64,000 nt of DNA, taken from Imbricaverruca yamaguchii (lineage: Eukaryota; Arthropoda; Thecostraca; Neoverrucidae). The first letter of the stretch is position 1, and each line of letters starts with the position of its first letter. The stretch is taken from positions 2,057,501-2,121,500 of the forward strand of contig JAOTOL010001597.1 in NCBI GenBank assembly GCA_034440575.1, given 5' to 3'. The translations under genes were made by a program, and so were the position numbers. Shown here piece after piece: positions 10,990 through 22,389 of the stretch. Under the pieces are notes generated by a model that was given only the letters and a program-made list of their open reading frames with translations, was not told the origin of the DNA and ran no database searches.

Positions 10990-12300
10990 CTTCTCCCGTG
11001 ACCATTTTTCCTTTCATTCTTCCTGCCAGTGAACCTCGTCACAACATTTCCTCTGTACTACTACCTTAGTTCAGTATAAGTCTGAATAAATGCACTTTCA
11101 GTATTTGTACCGCTGGCCCGCCACGTTCTACGTACGTCCAGAATATTGCAATCTGGCACTTACATTTCCCCAAGCTGCCGAGAGATGGTAGCACCAGTCA
11201 ATGCGCAAGCCGCCTGCCATACCGACGACGGTACGCGTCTGGTCGTGTGTGTGCATCACGTGGGCTACATGGCCCGAGTGGTGTCCGCGGGAGTCCGACA
11301 CGGCACGGTGCACAGACGACTCGGCGGGTTCACGTGGGTGTTCCATGACAGCGTTCTGTCGAATGTGATGCAAATGTTTTCACCTCAAAGCATGGCTGGA
11401 GGGTGACTCCGTTAAAATCGACATGAAGCTTTGGACGGCTGCATATATTTTTCCCACTTCAAAAGACCATGATAAATGTTTTTATCACATTTGCTCCGGG
11501 AACGAAGTATTAAACCACCGACAGAGCGAAGCTAGCGCATTTTCATATACGAGAAACCCATGAGTATGTCGTTTACCGGCAATCAGGAACTGCGTATCGT
11601 CGGCGTCTGTACGACCATGCTTTCCTCTCGGAACAGTGCCAGGTAGTTGGTGAAGACAGTAGACAGGAAGGGGATGCCCTCGTGCTAAACGGAAAGGCGT
11701 CTTGACAAACTGGAGTGGTGAGAGGTATCTACTGTTATATTGTAGTGCGGGTGCTTCACATCTGTTACAATGAAACATAGAACACCTAAAAGATATGGGA
11801 TTTCCGATAGAAAATGATGTAAGAAATCGAAAAAATACGTTTCGATTCCGAGCTACTTCTATTTTTGCCATGCGCACTGATCCATTACGCAGCCGCTCGC
11901 TTTACGAGCCTCATTCTGCCCGTACTCTCAACACTTCTACCGTTTGCTTAACACAACGTTGGAAGCTCGGCCATCTCGAACCTCCGCTTTGGTTACGGTC
12001 CTCTCTCATTGCAGACCTCCAGCGTGTGAACGTCCGTCCAAGACGCTGATTTGGTCAACAATGAGCTGATATTAATGCCCCGGAACCTCACATTTTTCGT
12101 TGAGACATTACTCCACATGTCTCGTTAAGCCATGGCGGGACATCGCCCTGCTACAAATGAAGTCAATGGAAATGTTTCGAATTCCGAACATGCTTTCTTC
12201 ATGTTCATGTATTCAGCACACATTCTCGACACAAACGACGCGCAATAGAACATTCTTAAATACGAAGATACCGCACAGTGCGACAACTCAATGATGACAA
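10990..12300. other. No gene recognised
   Basis: Mixed-composition sequence with only short, unrelated open frames (all under 135 codons) and no domain, repeat array or RNA gene that I can support. It lies downstream of the minus-strand cuticle gene and may contain that gene's 3' untranslated region. Confidence 0.5.
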
Positions 12301-12348
12301 TGTGATATTGAGATGTCGTTCAAGTCAAGGATCGCAACAGGTGTGGCA

Positions 12349-13430
12349 CTAGGTGTGGCGAGCCCTGTAGCCGACGAGAACACGCTTGTACTGAGGTTCG
12401 TACGAGACAGGGGCCTGCTCGTCGTCGTCCGACACCTCGGGGGTGGGGTACTGGGTGGGTACAGGGGTGGGCAGGTGGTCGCCCCGTGGCTGGAATCCCT
12501 CCTCGCCGGCGGTGTAGACAACCGTGTAGGTGACGCCATCTGGAGCGATGTAGCTGAACTGTCCGGACACGCTGTAGCTGTCGTCCTCTGGATGTCCAGA
12601 CTCGGACACAGATATGCCGTTCTCAGACACAAAGCTGAAACAATGCAAGTTCTGCAGTTAGATGACGTCACGAGTACGTGATCATAGCATGAAATGACGT
12701 CACGGGTACGTCATCAGGGCATAAAATAACGTGACGGGTGAGTCATCAGAGCATGAAATAACGCCACGCGTGAGTCATCAGGGCATTAAATGACGTCACG
12801 GGTGAGTCATCAGAGCATGCGGAATTAATATCGAACGATACAACAGTATCAGTTGTTAGAGTCCGTCTTTTCTTTCGATTCCCGTTCTGTCCACTCTCTG
12901 TTTTTGCCAAAGAGATATTAAGTGTAGGGAAAGTAGCTATGATCGCATAAAGGGCACTCATCCATACTCCAGCTGGGGCGAGACGTTAACAGTCCCACCA
13001 CACCACTTCAGGATGGATATCCACTCACGATTCCTCGTAGGAGCCGTCGTCGTTGTGGTCGATGTTTTGCCTGAGGATGTAGACGATATCGTGTTCGGAA
13101 GGCAGTTCAGAAGGTGCGGCGGCAGCCACGGCCAGAATGGCGGTGATGATGAACTGAAAATGAAAATACGATGTGATCGCTATTGGCAAAGTAGCACAAA
13201 TTGCAATGCATAGCAAAAGCAAGAGCCACCGTTTGTCTAGAGTCATCTGCACGCGTAGTGAAGCGTTGCTAACGAGACTGGTAGCCATAATTCGGAATGT
13301 AAATACATTATTAAATTGATTGAATTGATTGAGTGATATGAAGTTGTGCAATTACGACACGCTCGGTTACAAAATGTTCTCACTATCACACTGAAGCCGC
13401 ATGTGGAATTTTGTGAATTACCAGCTTCAT
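12349..13430 (-). CDS. RR-1 cuticle protein (chitin-binding, Rebers-Riddiford)
   Basis: Three coding exons on the minus strand: 13430-13422 (MKL, donor GTAATT), 13153-13029 (donor GTGAGT) and 12634-12349 (acceptor TTTCAG, stop TAG). They join in frame to give 139 residues. Residues 1 to about 16 are a signal peptide (MKLFIITAILAVAAAA). The RR-1 chitin-binding module spans about 40-105 and ends with the hallmark YTAGEEGFQPRGDHLPTP. A Pro/Thr-rich tail and SYEPQYKRVLVGYRARHT follow. RR-1 proteins bind chitin and are secreted into soft cuticle. A first exon of three codons with a short first intron is usual for this class. The exon 2 and 3 lengths (125 and 286 bp) equal those of the gene at 19654-21291. 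Intron 2 holds a CRE/AP-1-like repeat array. The promoter shows TATA and initiator motifs. All splice sites are canonical, so the gene looks functional. Confidence 0.93.
12662..12818. repeat. 32-bp tandem array with CRE and AP-1-like sites in cuticle gene intron 2
   Basis: About 4.5 units of period near 32 bp begin at GCATGAAATGACG-type sequences (12688, 12719, 12751, 12783, 12814). TGACGTCA occurs at 12663-12670, 12695-12702 and 12791-12798. TGAGTCA occurs at 12739-12745, 12771-12777 and 12803-12809. The array starts 28 bp upstream of exon 3 in the gene's orientation. Confidence 0.85.
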
Positions 13431-13460
13431 GCTTGTTATTCGCGGGCGGGTCAGCAGTGG

Positions 13461-13532
13461 ACTGATGCCTCCCTGGAGCGGAGACCGAGCTTTTATATCG
13501 TGGAGGTACACGGCCACGGGGACACCTGTACC
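13461..13532 (-). promoter_or_regulatory. Core promoter of the minus-strand RR-1 gene
   Basis: Read on the minus strand: a 19-bp block GGTACAGGTGTCCCCGTGG (13532-13514) identical to that of the other RR-1 gene, then TATAAAA (13497-13491), then an arthropod initiator TCAGT (13465-13461) about 30 bp further on. The start codon is about 33 bp downstream of the initiator. The block contains an E-box-type CAGGTG. Confidence 0.85.
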
Positions 13533-13699
13533 TACCTTCGAGGTCATGTCCCAACGGAACCAGATCGCGGTGATTGTGTCAGCGGAAAACATTGGGTCGT
13601 CCAGTCGCGCTCAGGTACCGATGGGCAGTGTGTTTCTTCCCTGGACAGAATAGACATGACCGTTGTCATGGGATGGCATTTATAAAGCTCTAGCACGAC

Positions 13700-14660
13700 C
13701 GGGCTCCGGTGGTTTGTAGCATATTTATCGGGAGCTAGGGCACGTCGTGCTCCAGTTAATTATTGATAAATAACTTGTCGATTTTCCATGACATCTTGGT
13801 GCTGATATGAGCTGACACAATGGCATCAACGGCGTAAACATGGGGAGAGTTTCTACCCAACTGGTCCTATATCCCTTCCCATAGTAGTGTGTAGCAGTGT
13901 GTAGCAGTGTGCAGTAGTATGTAGCAGTGTATAGCAGTGTGTAACTGATTTTGTCGTGTTTGGCGTTATTCTACAGCCATGCTAGAATATTCCTTGACAC
14001 AAATGAGAAGCTGTGAATTAAAACGTTTTTGGACAATCCCGGGGAAAGCATGAATGAGAAACTATAACTAAGCAAGTTTCCGTTGTCTTTGGTTAGATTA
14101 TGTTTATGAACACAATTTTCTAAAACGTTGACTGGTGGCATAAAGTAGGTGCCGTTTGCCCATTGAGGCACTTCGGGCAGTGTCTCATCTGAGTAGAACT
14201 GGGAAGTATACTTTATGTGTTACTTTAGTGCAAATCGATGCCTTAGTCCACTGGAAAAAAGCATGCTTGAAAATTGAAAGCAAAGGTGTAAGGGGACTCG
14301 TAATTACGGTGAATATTCATGTCCAGTCATGCATCTTAAATTCAAACCAGCTCGATCACTGGTCGGGAACACTCATGGATGAATTAATCATCTGGCAGAC
14401 ATTGCCATATATTGCGCTTTCGTTTCGTGACATGCGCAGGGCATGCGACATTCGCAAGATGAACGAAAACGATTCAATGGAATGCATTGCAATCGCACAG
14501 GAAATCTCCATGCGATGTTCATTTTCGAAGGTGCATCGGGCATGTTGCACACACATACATCTTCCATTGATGCGTGCAATTTGATGAATGTGCAACATTG
14601 TGTGCAGACGCGTACCAAGGGGGAGAAGCATTGGGACATTCGCCACTTCACAGAGGCTGT
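13700..14660. other. No gene recognised; short 10-bp repeat at 13885-13945
   Basis: The sequence lies upstream of the minus-strand RR-1 gene and could hold distal regulatory elements. A short TGTAGCAGTG array at 13885-13945 resembles the arrays that end the composite repeats at 8505 and 17305. Remaining frames are short and unrecognised. Confidence 0.5.
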
Positions 14661-16612
14661 GAGGCCAATCGCGCCGGAGGTCTGAAAAATGCGCCAGGCT
14701 CCCCAAAATCCCACCGGGTCCCCAACACACGCACCAGGGCCCCTACAAATCAGCCCGGGATTCACAAAATAACGCAAAAGGATCATGCAGGGGTCGGTCA
14801 GAAAATGTTTGGATGTTTGATGCAAATGTTCACTGTACGATGAAACACGGCATTCCCACCCCATGTGACGTCAACCTTTGCGGTAGAAGATCGCCACCGG
14901 CAGCCTAAAAGTTTCTGTTACATGTCCTACGTCCTAACTAGATGAAACTTTTCCAACTTTGGTTTCGTCCCTTTGTCATGAACACTCAGCGAATTGACAA
15001 GAACAAATGTTGTCCATTGGTGCACATTTCGAACTCTGCTATTAATACAACGACAAGCTGGCTTCCCACCCGTAAATGGTCTTCTCAGTCAACATTTACC
15101 GAATTCAGAAATGGACATTGGTCCTTTATCCAGTTCAGATATGGACATAATAGACGTGTAGAGGTGTGCTGGCCATCTAACCTTCGACGCATCAACTTCC
15201 AAAGTGGCAACGGCTAATTTCCCCATTCCGTGTCTATTATATCTCATTGTGCTGGTTTTCAGTGACGGTGAGTGAATGGATCATCAGGGTAATTGTAAGG
15301 TCGATCTGATTACACAACTGCCCTTTATCGACAACTGAAAACCCACATCAGCAATTAGCCACCAGCACTCCACTTGAGCTGTTCACAACTAGTTCAAGTC
15401 ATCTCCGTGTTCCGATCTAAAATTCCCGCCTTCGTTAACACTGGTATTTTTGACGGATGCGTGTCTGACCTTGGCCAAGGTGATCGTGACACGTAGCGGT
15501 CCACAGCTGACCCGTGACTACAGCAAGGTCAGCCGGCCGGAGGTCAGGTACAGTGCACGCGCACCATTTCTCAGCTAGATCAAACTCTGGGTGTTGAAGC
15601 TGCCAAGACGAATTATAGCTGATCGTGCTAAAACTTGGTCTGTGAATTTTCATTTAGAATCCTCCAATCACCGTTGCAATGCATGTGCGCATGATGTTAA
15701 CAACACCTTCGCATTCGCATTTGGCGTCCTTCTCGCGTACTCTCCGATTTCGGCGAAATTTTTGGAGTCGATCTGGTCACTTGTTAAGGTACGCCAAAGG
15801 CCAATAATTGAATAGCACAAACAGGTTTGGCCACCAGAAATTAAAAGGTCGGCCGTTAAACACGCCACCCCGAATCACTTTCCGGGTACTTCATTTAGGG
15901 AGATGATTCCAAGGGAAGGTCCACCCCCATCGGGGATGCTGTACATCGAATGCGTGCCACCGCCTGGCGTTAGATGATTAACGTTGGTTATTGACTTTAG
16001 GACACATCGACCGTTGAGTCATGTAGCGTCGCCAATCGCTCCGCCGATTGGTGCCCCAGGAGTAGCGACAGGCGAGACTCCAAAAAGTCATTCGGGGCCG
16101 TTGGAAGTCACGTTGGGGCCTCAAAGGTTCGTACGTGGGCCTCTGAAAATATCTCTTGGGGCCTACAAAATCATGCAGGGGTCGGTCAGAAAATGTTTGG
16201 ATGCTTGATGCAAATGTTCACTGTACGATGAAACACAGCATTCACACCCCATGTGACGTGAACCTTTGCGGTACAAGGTCGCCACTGACAGCCTAAAGGT
16301 TTGTATTATATGTCCTGTGTCCTAACTTGATCAAACTTATCCAACTTTGGTTCCGTCTCTTTGTCATGAACACTCAGCGAATTGACAACAACAAATGCTG
16401 TCCATTGGTGTAAATTTCGAGCTCTACTATTAATACAACGACAAGCTGGCATTGCACCCGTAAATGGCCTTCTCAGTCAACATTTACCGAATTCAGAAAT
16501 GGACATTGGTCCTTTATCCAGTTCAGATATGGACATAATAGACGTGTACAGGTGTGCTGGCCATCTAGCCTTCGACGCATCAACTTCCAAGGGACACGAC
16601 TAACTTCCCATT
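14660..16612 (+). repeat. Composite repeat, copy B: blocks Y-Z then X-Y in tandem
   Basis: Y (14780-15290) and Z (15298-15570) are followed directly by X (15572-16075) and Y (16160-16612). The junction at about 15570 joins the GCGCACCAT end of Z to the CTCAGCTAGATC start of X. This shows the unit order and suggests tandem duplication. Lead-in segments at 14660-14800 and 16075-16180 have the irregular CGCCGGG...CCCCAAAAT motif also seen near 7275 and 40565-41440. Confidence 0.8.
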
Positions 16613-16617
16613 CCTGA

Positions 16618-16648
<31 letters not shown>

Positions 16649-16915
16649 AAAATAATATGTGGTTGGGGGGTGGGGGGGAGGGGCCAAAGTGGCAGCTTTG
16701 CCCCACCACCCGCTAATTTCCCCAGTTAACGGCAAATTTAGAACGAAAGATAAATGAACCGCCAACCCACAAACACCGCCCCCGCCTAGCTGGTCCCCCC
16801 CCCTTTTGGGCGGGCCGCCAACGAAAAAAAACGGGGGGGGGAAAAAGAGCGCGGGAAAGGAAACCAGTGGAACAGGAAAAAAAAAAAAGGGAGCAAAAAA
16901 AAAAAAAAGGGGCCG
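16613..16915. other. Homopolymer-rich insertion, possible assembly artefact
   Basis: A T run of over 20, G-rich tracts, C8-10 runs, then A and G runs break block Y. The sequence resumes with GTGACTACTATATCTCATTG where the paralogues read continuously (7787-7800, 15225-15245). Composition is unlike the surroundings. It may be an inserted element with poly(A)-type tails or consensus error over homopolymers. Confidence 0.5.
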
Positions 16916-17560
16916 TGACTACTATATCTCATTGTGCTGGTTTTCAGGGACGGTGAGTCAATGGATCATCAGGGTATTCGCAAGGTCGATCTGATTACAC
17001 AACTGCCCTTTATCGGCAACTGAAAACCCATATCAGCAATTAGCCACCAGCACTCCACATGAGCTGTACACAACTATTTCAAGTCATCTCCGTGTTCCGA
17101 TCTAAAGTTCCCGCCTTCGTTAACACTGGTATTTTTGCCGGATGCGTGTCTGACCTTGGCTGAGGTGATCGTGACACGTAGCGGTCCACAGCTGACCGTG
17201 ACTACAGCAAGGTCAGCCGGCCGGAGGTTGGGTACAGTGCACGCGCACCATACCAACCCACCCTGGGATATCTCTACACATCACGTACATGCAACCACGT
17301 GCAAGGAATGTGTAGCAGTGTGTAGCAGTGTGTAGCGGTGTGTAACAATGTGTGGCAGTGTGTACCAGTGTGTAGCAGTGTGTAGCAGTGCGTAGCGGTG
17401 TGTAACCATGTGTGACAGTATGTAGCAGTGTGTGGCAGTGTGTAAGTGTGTAGCAGTGTGTAGCAGTGTGTAGCAGTGTGTAACAGTGTGTAACAGTATG
17501 CAGCAGTGTGTATAAGTGTGTAGCAGTGCGTAGCCGGGTGTAGCAATGTATAACAGTTGA
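16916..17560 (+). repeat. Composite repeat, end of Y, block Z and 10-bp array
   Basis: 16916-16975 completes block Y. 16980-17300 is block Z. 17305-17560 is a long imperfect array of TGTAGCAGTG variants (about 25 units). Reading frames through the array encode Tyr/Thr/Leu/His repeats and are not genes. Confidence 0.85.
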
Positions 17561-17599
17561 ACATGTGTACAGCAGTCGGCATTCCCCAGGCAAGACCAG

Positions 17600-18160
17600 G
17601 CGGCGCTCCTATCAAATCGGATATGTGTCAGTTAAACATGCTGTGACGAAAATCCGACTAATGAAACTAAGTAGACGACCCTCTAGTCCTCAATGGAGTC
17701 AGCAAATACTCAACCAGCCGTCTGTATCCGAAATGGTGCGGAATCTGCATGCAGTGCCATCTACCGGCAGCCGCGACCACTCCGAGTTTGGTGACACCTC
17801 CCCCCTCCCCGGCACCAAACGCGGTGACCTGAAAAGCGAAGGGGATCTGCGGCTGTAGTTAGAATCGGCGATGGTGAAGTATGTCCTTTGTGCATAATTT
17901 CTGACATGGGCAACAATGACATATGGGCGGAGTTCATGCAACCCGTGTGAGCCAAAGTAGTTTTGAATAGTCGTGCATCGAGGACATACACCATAGACGG
18001 GGAGCTCCGATAGGGATGTCCATCACGCTGTTTGTTGTTTCTGTGGTGCATCGAACCACTGGCATAAACAGTGTGAACATATGCACTCACAAACAGAATT
18101 CGGATTGGAGATGCGTAGAATAAAACATGTGTGTCCATGCATGACAATGGGATGATGACT
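17600..18160. other. No gene recognised
   Basis: Only short open frames on both strands, with no domain and no repeat match noticed within the window. Confidence 0.5.
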
Positions 18161-18167
18161 CAATTTT

Positions 18168-19010
18168 CGAATTAGCTCGTCCCGTCTCGGGAGTGCGTCT
18201 TTAACCGCCCCCCGTCAGGTCTTTCGCAGATAGCGGACGAACGGCGCACGGCAGCGCGCCCAAATTTTGCGTACCTTTTCCCACGTCAATTTTGCATGCT
18301 GATTCAAAATGTTTAGGTCAGGTCATCTAGGGTCAACGAGTTAGTCAAGTTCAAGTGGGGTCATCTCCAAAAAAGTTAAACCAGTCGTCACGCTTTAACG
18401 GATACAGATATTTTAATGAATCTTTCGGCGTTTGCTTATCTTTACGGATGGAACAAAATGTACGAGTTGAATTTTTCATTTTTTTTTCCGGTTTTGACTA
18501 CCTATGCATTTGGGTATTTGTCAAATTGCAGTTCAAATCCAGGATTCTGGTTAAAGCATTTCTATAAGGGCAAGTTGACTTCCGACGACGTTTCTCGGCC
18601 TGCTCTACCCATTGAAAAAGGGCAATTAAGGAAAACTTGAAAACTCAAAGATTTGAGAAAAACACAACTTTTGTATTTGGGGGGCCAAAACAATTATAGC
18701 TCTGGACGATTTCACTGACCTTTTCTCATTCCAATAAATTTCGTTTTTCATATATCTCCCAAAATGAACCCCCCAGTGTCAAAAGCATAATGTAAGTCGT
18801 GAAAAGTCGTCAAAATCTAGCCGCCCTGGTGACCTCACTTTTGTGGAAAGTGTTTTGGGGGTGGACCCGGACCCTACTCGTCGAGCGTTTTCCGATGACA
18901 CCTCTTTCGTTTTCGTGCGATGCTCAGTTTGGATTTTAGAGGGGGGTCTTCAACCGCCCCCCTCCCCGATACGTGGTGGGAGGATTTGACCGGAAAGGCG
19001 CCGCGGGTTA
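18168..19010. repeat. TAACCCG-ended repeat element, copy 1
   Basis: This aligns over most of its length with 19769-20459. Shared blocks include TTTAACCGCCCC, GACGAACGGCGCA, GCGCGCCCAAATTT, TCATCTAGGGTCAACG, GTCGTCACGCTTT, GTTTCTCGG and GATTTTAGAGGGG. The right end is CGGGTTA (19004-19010). The left end is degraded. No coding capacity. Confidence 0.65.
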
Positions 19011-19550
19011 AAGGTGGTATCATTGCGTTTGAGAAACAAGAGCAAGCTACCGAGTCTGCACATCACGAGACCCTGAATGGCGTGCCTTGGGACGGCGATG
19101 CACTTAATACGAGTGTCAATGCAAAGGAGCTGACAAGACATTTTGGTTAGTGTTATGTTGCAATGTTGCAAATGAACTTATCCTTTATAACAGTGCACCA
19201 GAGTATGGAAATGTCCCAAAGAACAAGTTTTCTTCTCGCATTTTCGAGCTGCTTACTTTTCAGCTACTCACTCGGGTGAACTTCGTATTTGTGCCTGATC
19301 GTTTATTCGCTTAGAACCATGCCCCTTAACCATGAGAGCTCGTGCTACTCAAAAGAGATATCACTTAAACCCAGCATTCTCCACATTAAGCTTCAAAACA
19401 AAGTTAGCACTGCCGTTTCATTTGTCTTCTGATCCCGTGTTATATTCTGCAATCCCACGTTGGTTACGGTTCACGTCGTATGCACATGTGCATTTCCGAC
19501 CACGCGCCTTCGACACGGCCGGGTCCGGTCCAGACGTGACCTCGACGCTC

Positions 19551-19622
19551 GGTACAGGTGTCCCCGTGGCTGCGTACTTCCACGGTATAAAAGCCGGCTC
19601 CTCGGCCTAGAGAAACATCAGT
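19551..19622 (+). promoter_or_regulatory. Core promoter of the plus-strand RR-1 gene
   Basis: GGTACAGGTGTCCCCGTGG (19551-19569) matches the block in front of the other RR-1 gene base for base. TATAAAA is at 19586-19592 and an arthropod TCAGT initiator at 19618-19622, about 30 bp apart. The ATG follows at 19654. Confidence 0.88.
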
Positions 19623-19653
19623 CCACTATTGACCCGCCTCCCGAACATCAATC

Positions 19654-21291
19654 ATGGAGCTGGTAATAGTACTGTTCGAACACTGATGTAGACGACCAAT
19701 GATCCCTCACCTCACGAAACGTACATGGCAATTGCTCCTCGCAGCAACTCACTTCAGCGCACTAATTTTAACCCGTCTCGGGGTGGTGGGGTGGGGGTGG
19801 GGGTAGGGTCTTTAACCGCCCCCGCCGCCCTCCTCAGGTTTTTCACGGATAGTGGACGAACGGCGCAGGGAGCGCGCCCAAATTTGGCATTTTTGTTAGG
19901 TCAGCTCATCTAGGGTCACAAATAACCAAATTTGTTAGGTCAGCTCATCTAGGGTCAACGTGTTAGTCAAGGTCAAGTGATGTCACTTCCAAAAACGTTC
20001 AACCAGTCGTCACGCTTTCACGGATACAGATATTTTAAGGTAACTTTCAGCGTTTCCTTATCTTTAGGGATACAACAAAGCGCATGAGTTGAATTTTAAT
20101 CTTTTTTTCTTTTTTGACTACATATAAATTTGCATATTTGCCAATTGCAGTTCAAATAGAAGATTCTGGCTAAAGTAATAATTTTCTATGACGGCAAGTT
20201 GACTTCCAACAACGTTTCTCGGTCTGCTCTACACATTGGAAAAGGCAAAGTAAAGAAAGCCTGAAAACTCAAAATTTTGAGGAAAAAAATTGGGGTAGGT
20301 GAAAAATTGACTGGCCCTTTTCGACTTCGCTGTCCTTTTCTCATTCCAAATATTTTGTTTTCATTTATACCACAAAAAGTTTGGATTTTAGAGGGGATTA
20401 CTATGCGCCCTCCCCCCGGACTGGGTGTGAGGATCTGACCGGAGAGACGGCGCGGGTTAGCGATAATGTTCAGATTTAAGCAAGAGCATTCCATTATTCA
20501 AACGATTCGTCGGACGGCATGTATTTCTATTTCGATTTCACGAATTTGTGCATCTCACTGATTCCCCTCTGTGTTGAGGTACGAGTCATAGTTGGGTAAT
20601 TGCTTCTTTTTCAGTATATCATGGCCGTCGTGTTCGCCCTGGCAGCCGCCAGCCCTTCTAAGCTGTATTACGACGGCGACTCTATCGACATCCTTAGACA
20701 AAACATCGACCACAGGGACGACGGCTCCTACGCACAGTCGTAAGTGCCCACCGATTCTGAAGTGATAGAGATTAAAACAAACCACGGAGTCTGAGTAAGG
20801 ATAAGCTTTCCCACTGTTTATGATGAAAGCCGCCGCACTTTTAATGTGCTCATTATCAGGATAGGAAACAAGAGCTCTGTCTAAAAAAATACACCGTTTG
20901 TTTGAGTGAATGTGGGACCGGTTGTCTCTTCGGTGGGATGGAGTCGTCTTCCTTCCTAGTCATGCCCTCATATCGTCAATTCACCATGCAATTGCATTGT
21001 TTCAGCTTCGTGTCTGAGAACGGCATATCTGTGTCCGAGTCTGGACATCCAGAGGACGACAGCTACAGCGTATCCGGACAGTTCAGCTACACCGCTCCAG
21101 ATGGCGTCACCTACACCGTTGTCTACACCGCCGGCGAGGAGGGATTCCAGCCACGGGGCGACCACCTGCCCACCCCTGTACCCACCCAGTACCCCACCCC
21201 CGAGGTGCCTGATGACGACAAGCAGGCCCCTGTCTCATACGAACCGCAGTTCGAGCGTGTTATCGTTGGCTACAGGGCTCGCTACATCTAG
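19654..21291 (+). CDS. RR-1 cuticle protein (chitin-binding, Rebers-Riddiford)
   Basis: Coding exons are 19654-19662 (MEL, donor GTAATA), 20615-20739 (acceptor TTTTTCAG, donor GTAAGT) and 21006-21291 (acceptor GTTTCAG, stop TAG at 21289-21291). They join in frame to give 139 residues. An N-terminal secretion signal (MELYIMAVVFALAAAS) precedes LRQNIDHRDDGSYAQS and an RR-1 module ending in YTAGEEGFQPRGDHLPTP. The C-terminal tail is ERVIVGYRARYI. Known RR-1 proteins bind chitin fibres in soft cuticle. This gene is the closest intact relative of the remnant at 619-901 and a divergently oriented paralogue of 12349-13430. Intron 1 contains a repeat element (19769-20459). TATA, initiator and an upstream 19-bp block are conserved with the paralogue. 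No disruption is seen. Confidence 0.94.
19769..20459. repeat. TAACCCG-ended repeat element, copy 2, in RR-1 intron 1
   Basis: It begins TAACCCG (19769-19775) and ends CGGGTTA (20453-20459), a short terminal inverted repeat. It is homologous to 18168-19010 and has no coding frame, so a MITE-like element is the simplest reading. It lies wholly within intron 1 of the cuticle gene. Confidence 0.6.
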
Positions 21292-21527
21292 TGCCACACC
21301 TGTTGCGATTCTTGACTTGAACGACATATCAATCTCTTTTCGTCATAAGTCACTTTCCACGTGGTGCGATGTGTTCGTATTTAAGAATGTTCCGTTGTGT
21401 ACGTCTCATGAATCTATGTTTAATATATTAATATCAAGGAAGATATTCGGGATTATAAATGTCTCCATTCACTACCTAGGAGGCGATGTGGTGTGTCGTC
21501 GTAGCTTCACAAGGAGGTATCAAGTAG

Positions 21528-21850
21528 AAATGTGGTGCTGGAAAACGTAGTAAGGAAACGAAATTGTTGTTGTTCCGTATGAGATGTTGGGACGCAATTC
21601 GGAATCGAAGCTGGCCTAATTATTTTCATTAAACAACCCGACATGAATTCCTTTCTCTTCTTTATGTACGGTGTGTAATTGTTAACAGTGGCAAAACAAT
21701 GGATAACAAGATGCAACTCTAGCTTTCTCGCGGCTGCAAATTTTCGAAGCATCCTTACACTTGGCATGAGACCATTGAAAATATCGCTCAACTTGCTTTC
21801 AACGAACTTCGCCAGTTATTCGTTCACTGCAGTCCTAAGCCGTCTGAGAG
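21528..21850 (+). repeat. Direct repeat flanking the R2-like element, left copy
   Basis: It matches 25657-25677 plus 25850-26160 (for example AACAATGGAT, AGATGCAACTCTAGCTTTCTC, GCATCCTTACACTTGGCATG). The right copy has about 170 extra bases near its start. The two copies bracket the R2-like element. Confidence 0.8.
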
Positions 21851-21910
21851 CTTTTGTTTTTTTATCTTTTTATTCTCAATTTTCCGCCGGATGGTCGACG
21901 GATTTAACGA

Positions 21911-21948
21911 AGGGTGTCGTCCAGGGAATAATTCCCCTGGACGACACC
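21911..21948. other. Near-perfect inverted repeat
   Basis: GGTGTCGTCCAGGG is followed by a short AT spacer and then CCCTGGACGACACC, giving a 14-bp or longer stem. It lies beyond the 3' end of the minus-strand R2-like element and could be part of that element's 3' end or target. Confidence 0.7.
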
Positions 21949-22389
21949 AACAAAACATGGCCGTCGTCACCCGGCGGTCTGGGCTTTGACAAAACAACAT
22001 TAACAACAAAGAATCATGCACACACACAAAGGACACGCGCAGCCGCGAGCGGTGTGCTTCCTTTGGTGAGGGGGCGTCCCAGCCTCGTCTCGAACAATAT
22101 ATACCATGTCATTGCCTTCTCAACTCATCGCCATCGACATTGCCATACAAATCCAGCAAAAATAAATATCTCCCTAATCCGTCAATCCGTCAATCCATCA
22201 AACAACCAACAAGACATGCAACCTCAAGCGCCCGAACATGTAACACAACGGACAAACAGTCAGTCCCAGTGACGCGCCGGCTCGCCGCTGATGGCCATGG
22301 ACAAGTTGCCGGCGCGTCAACCCGCAGCGTGGCGATCCCCGGCGGGAGCCATAGCCGCCGATCCAGCTGGGATGGTCTTGCTGCTTGAG

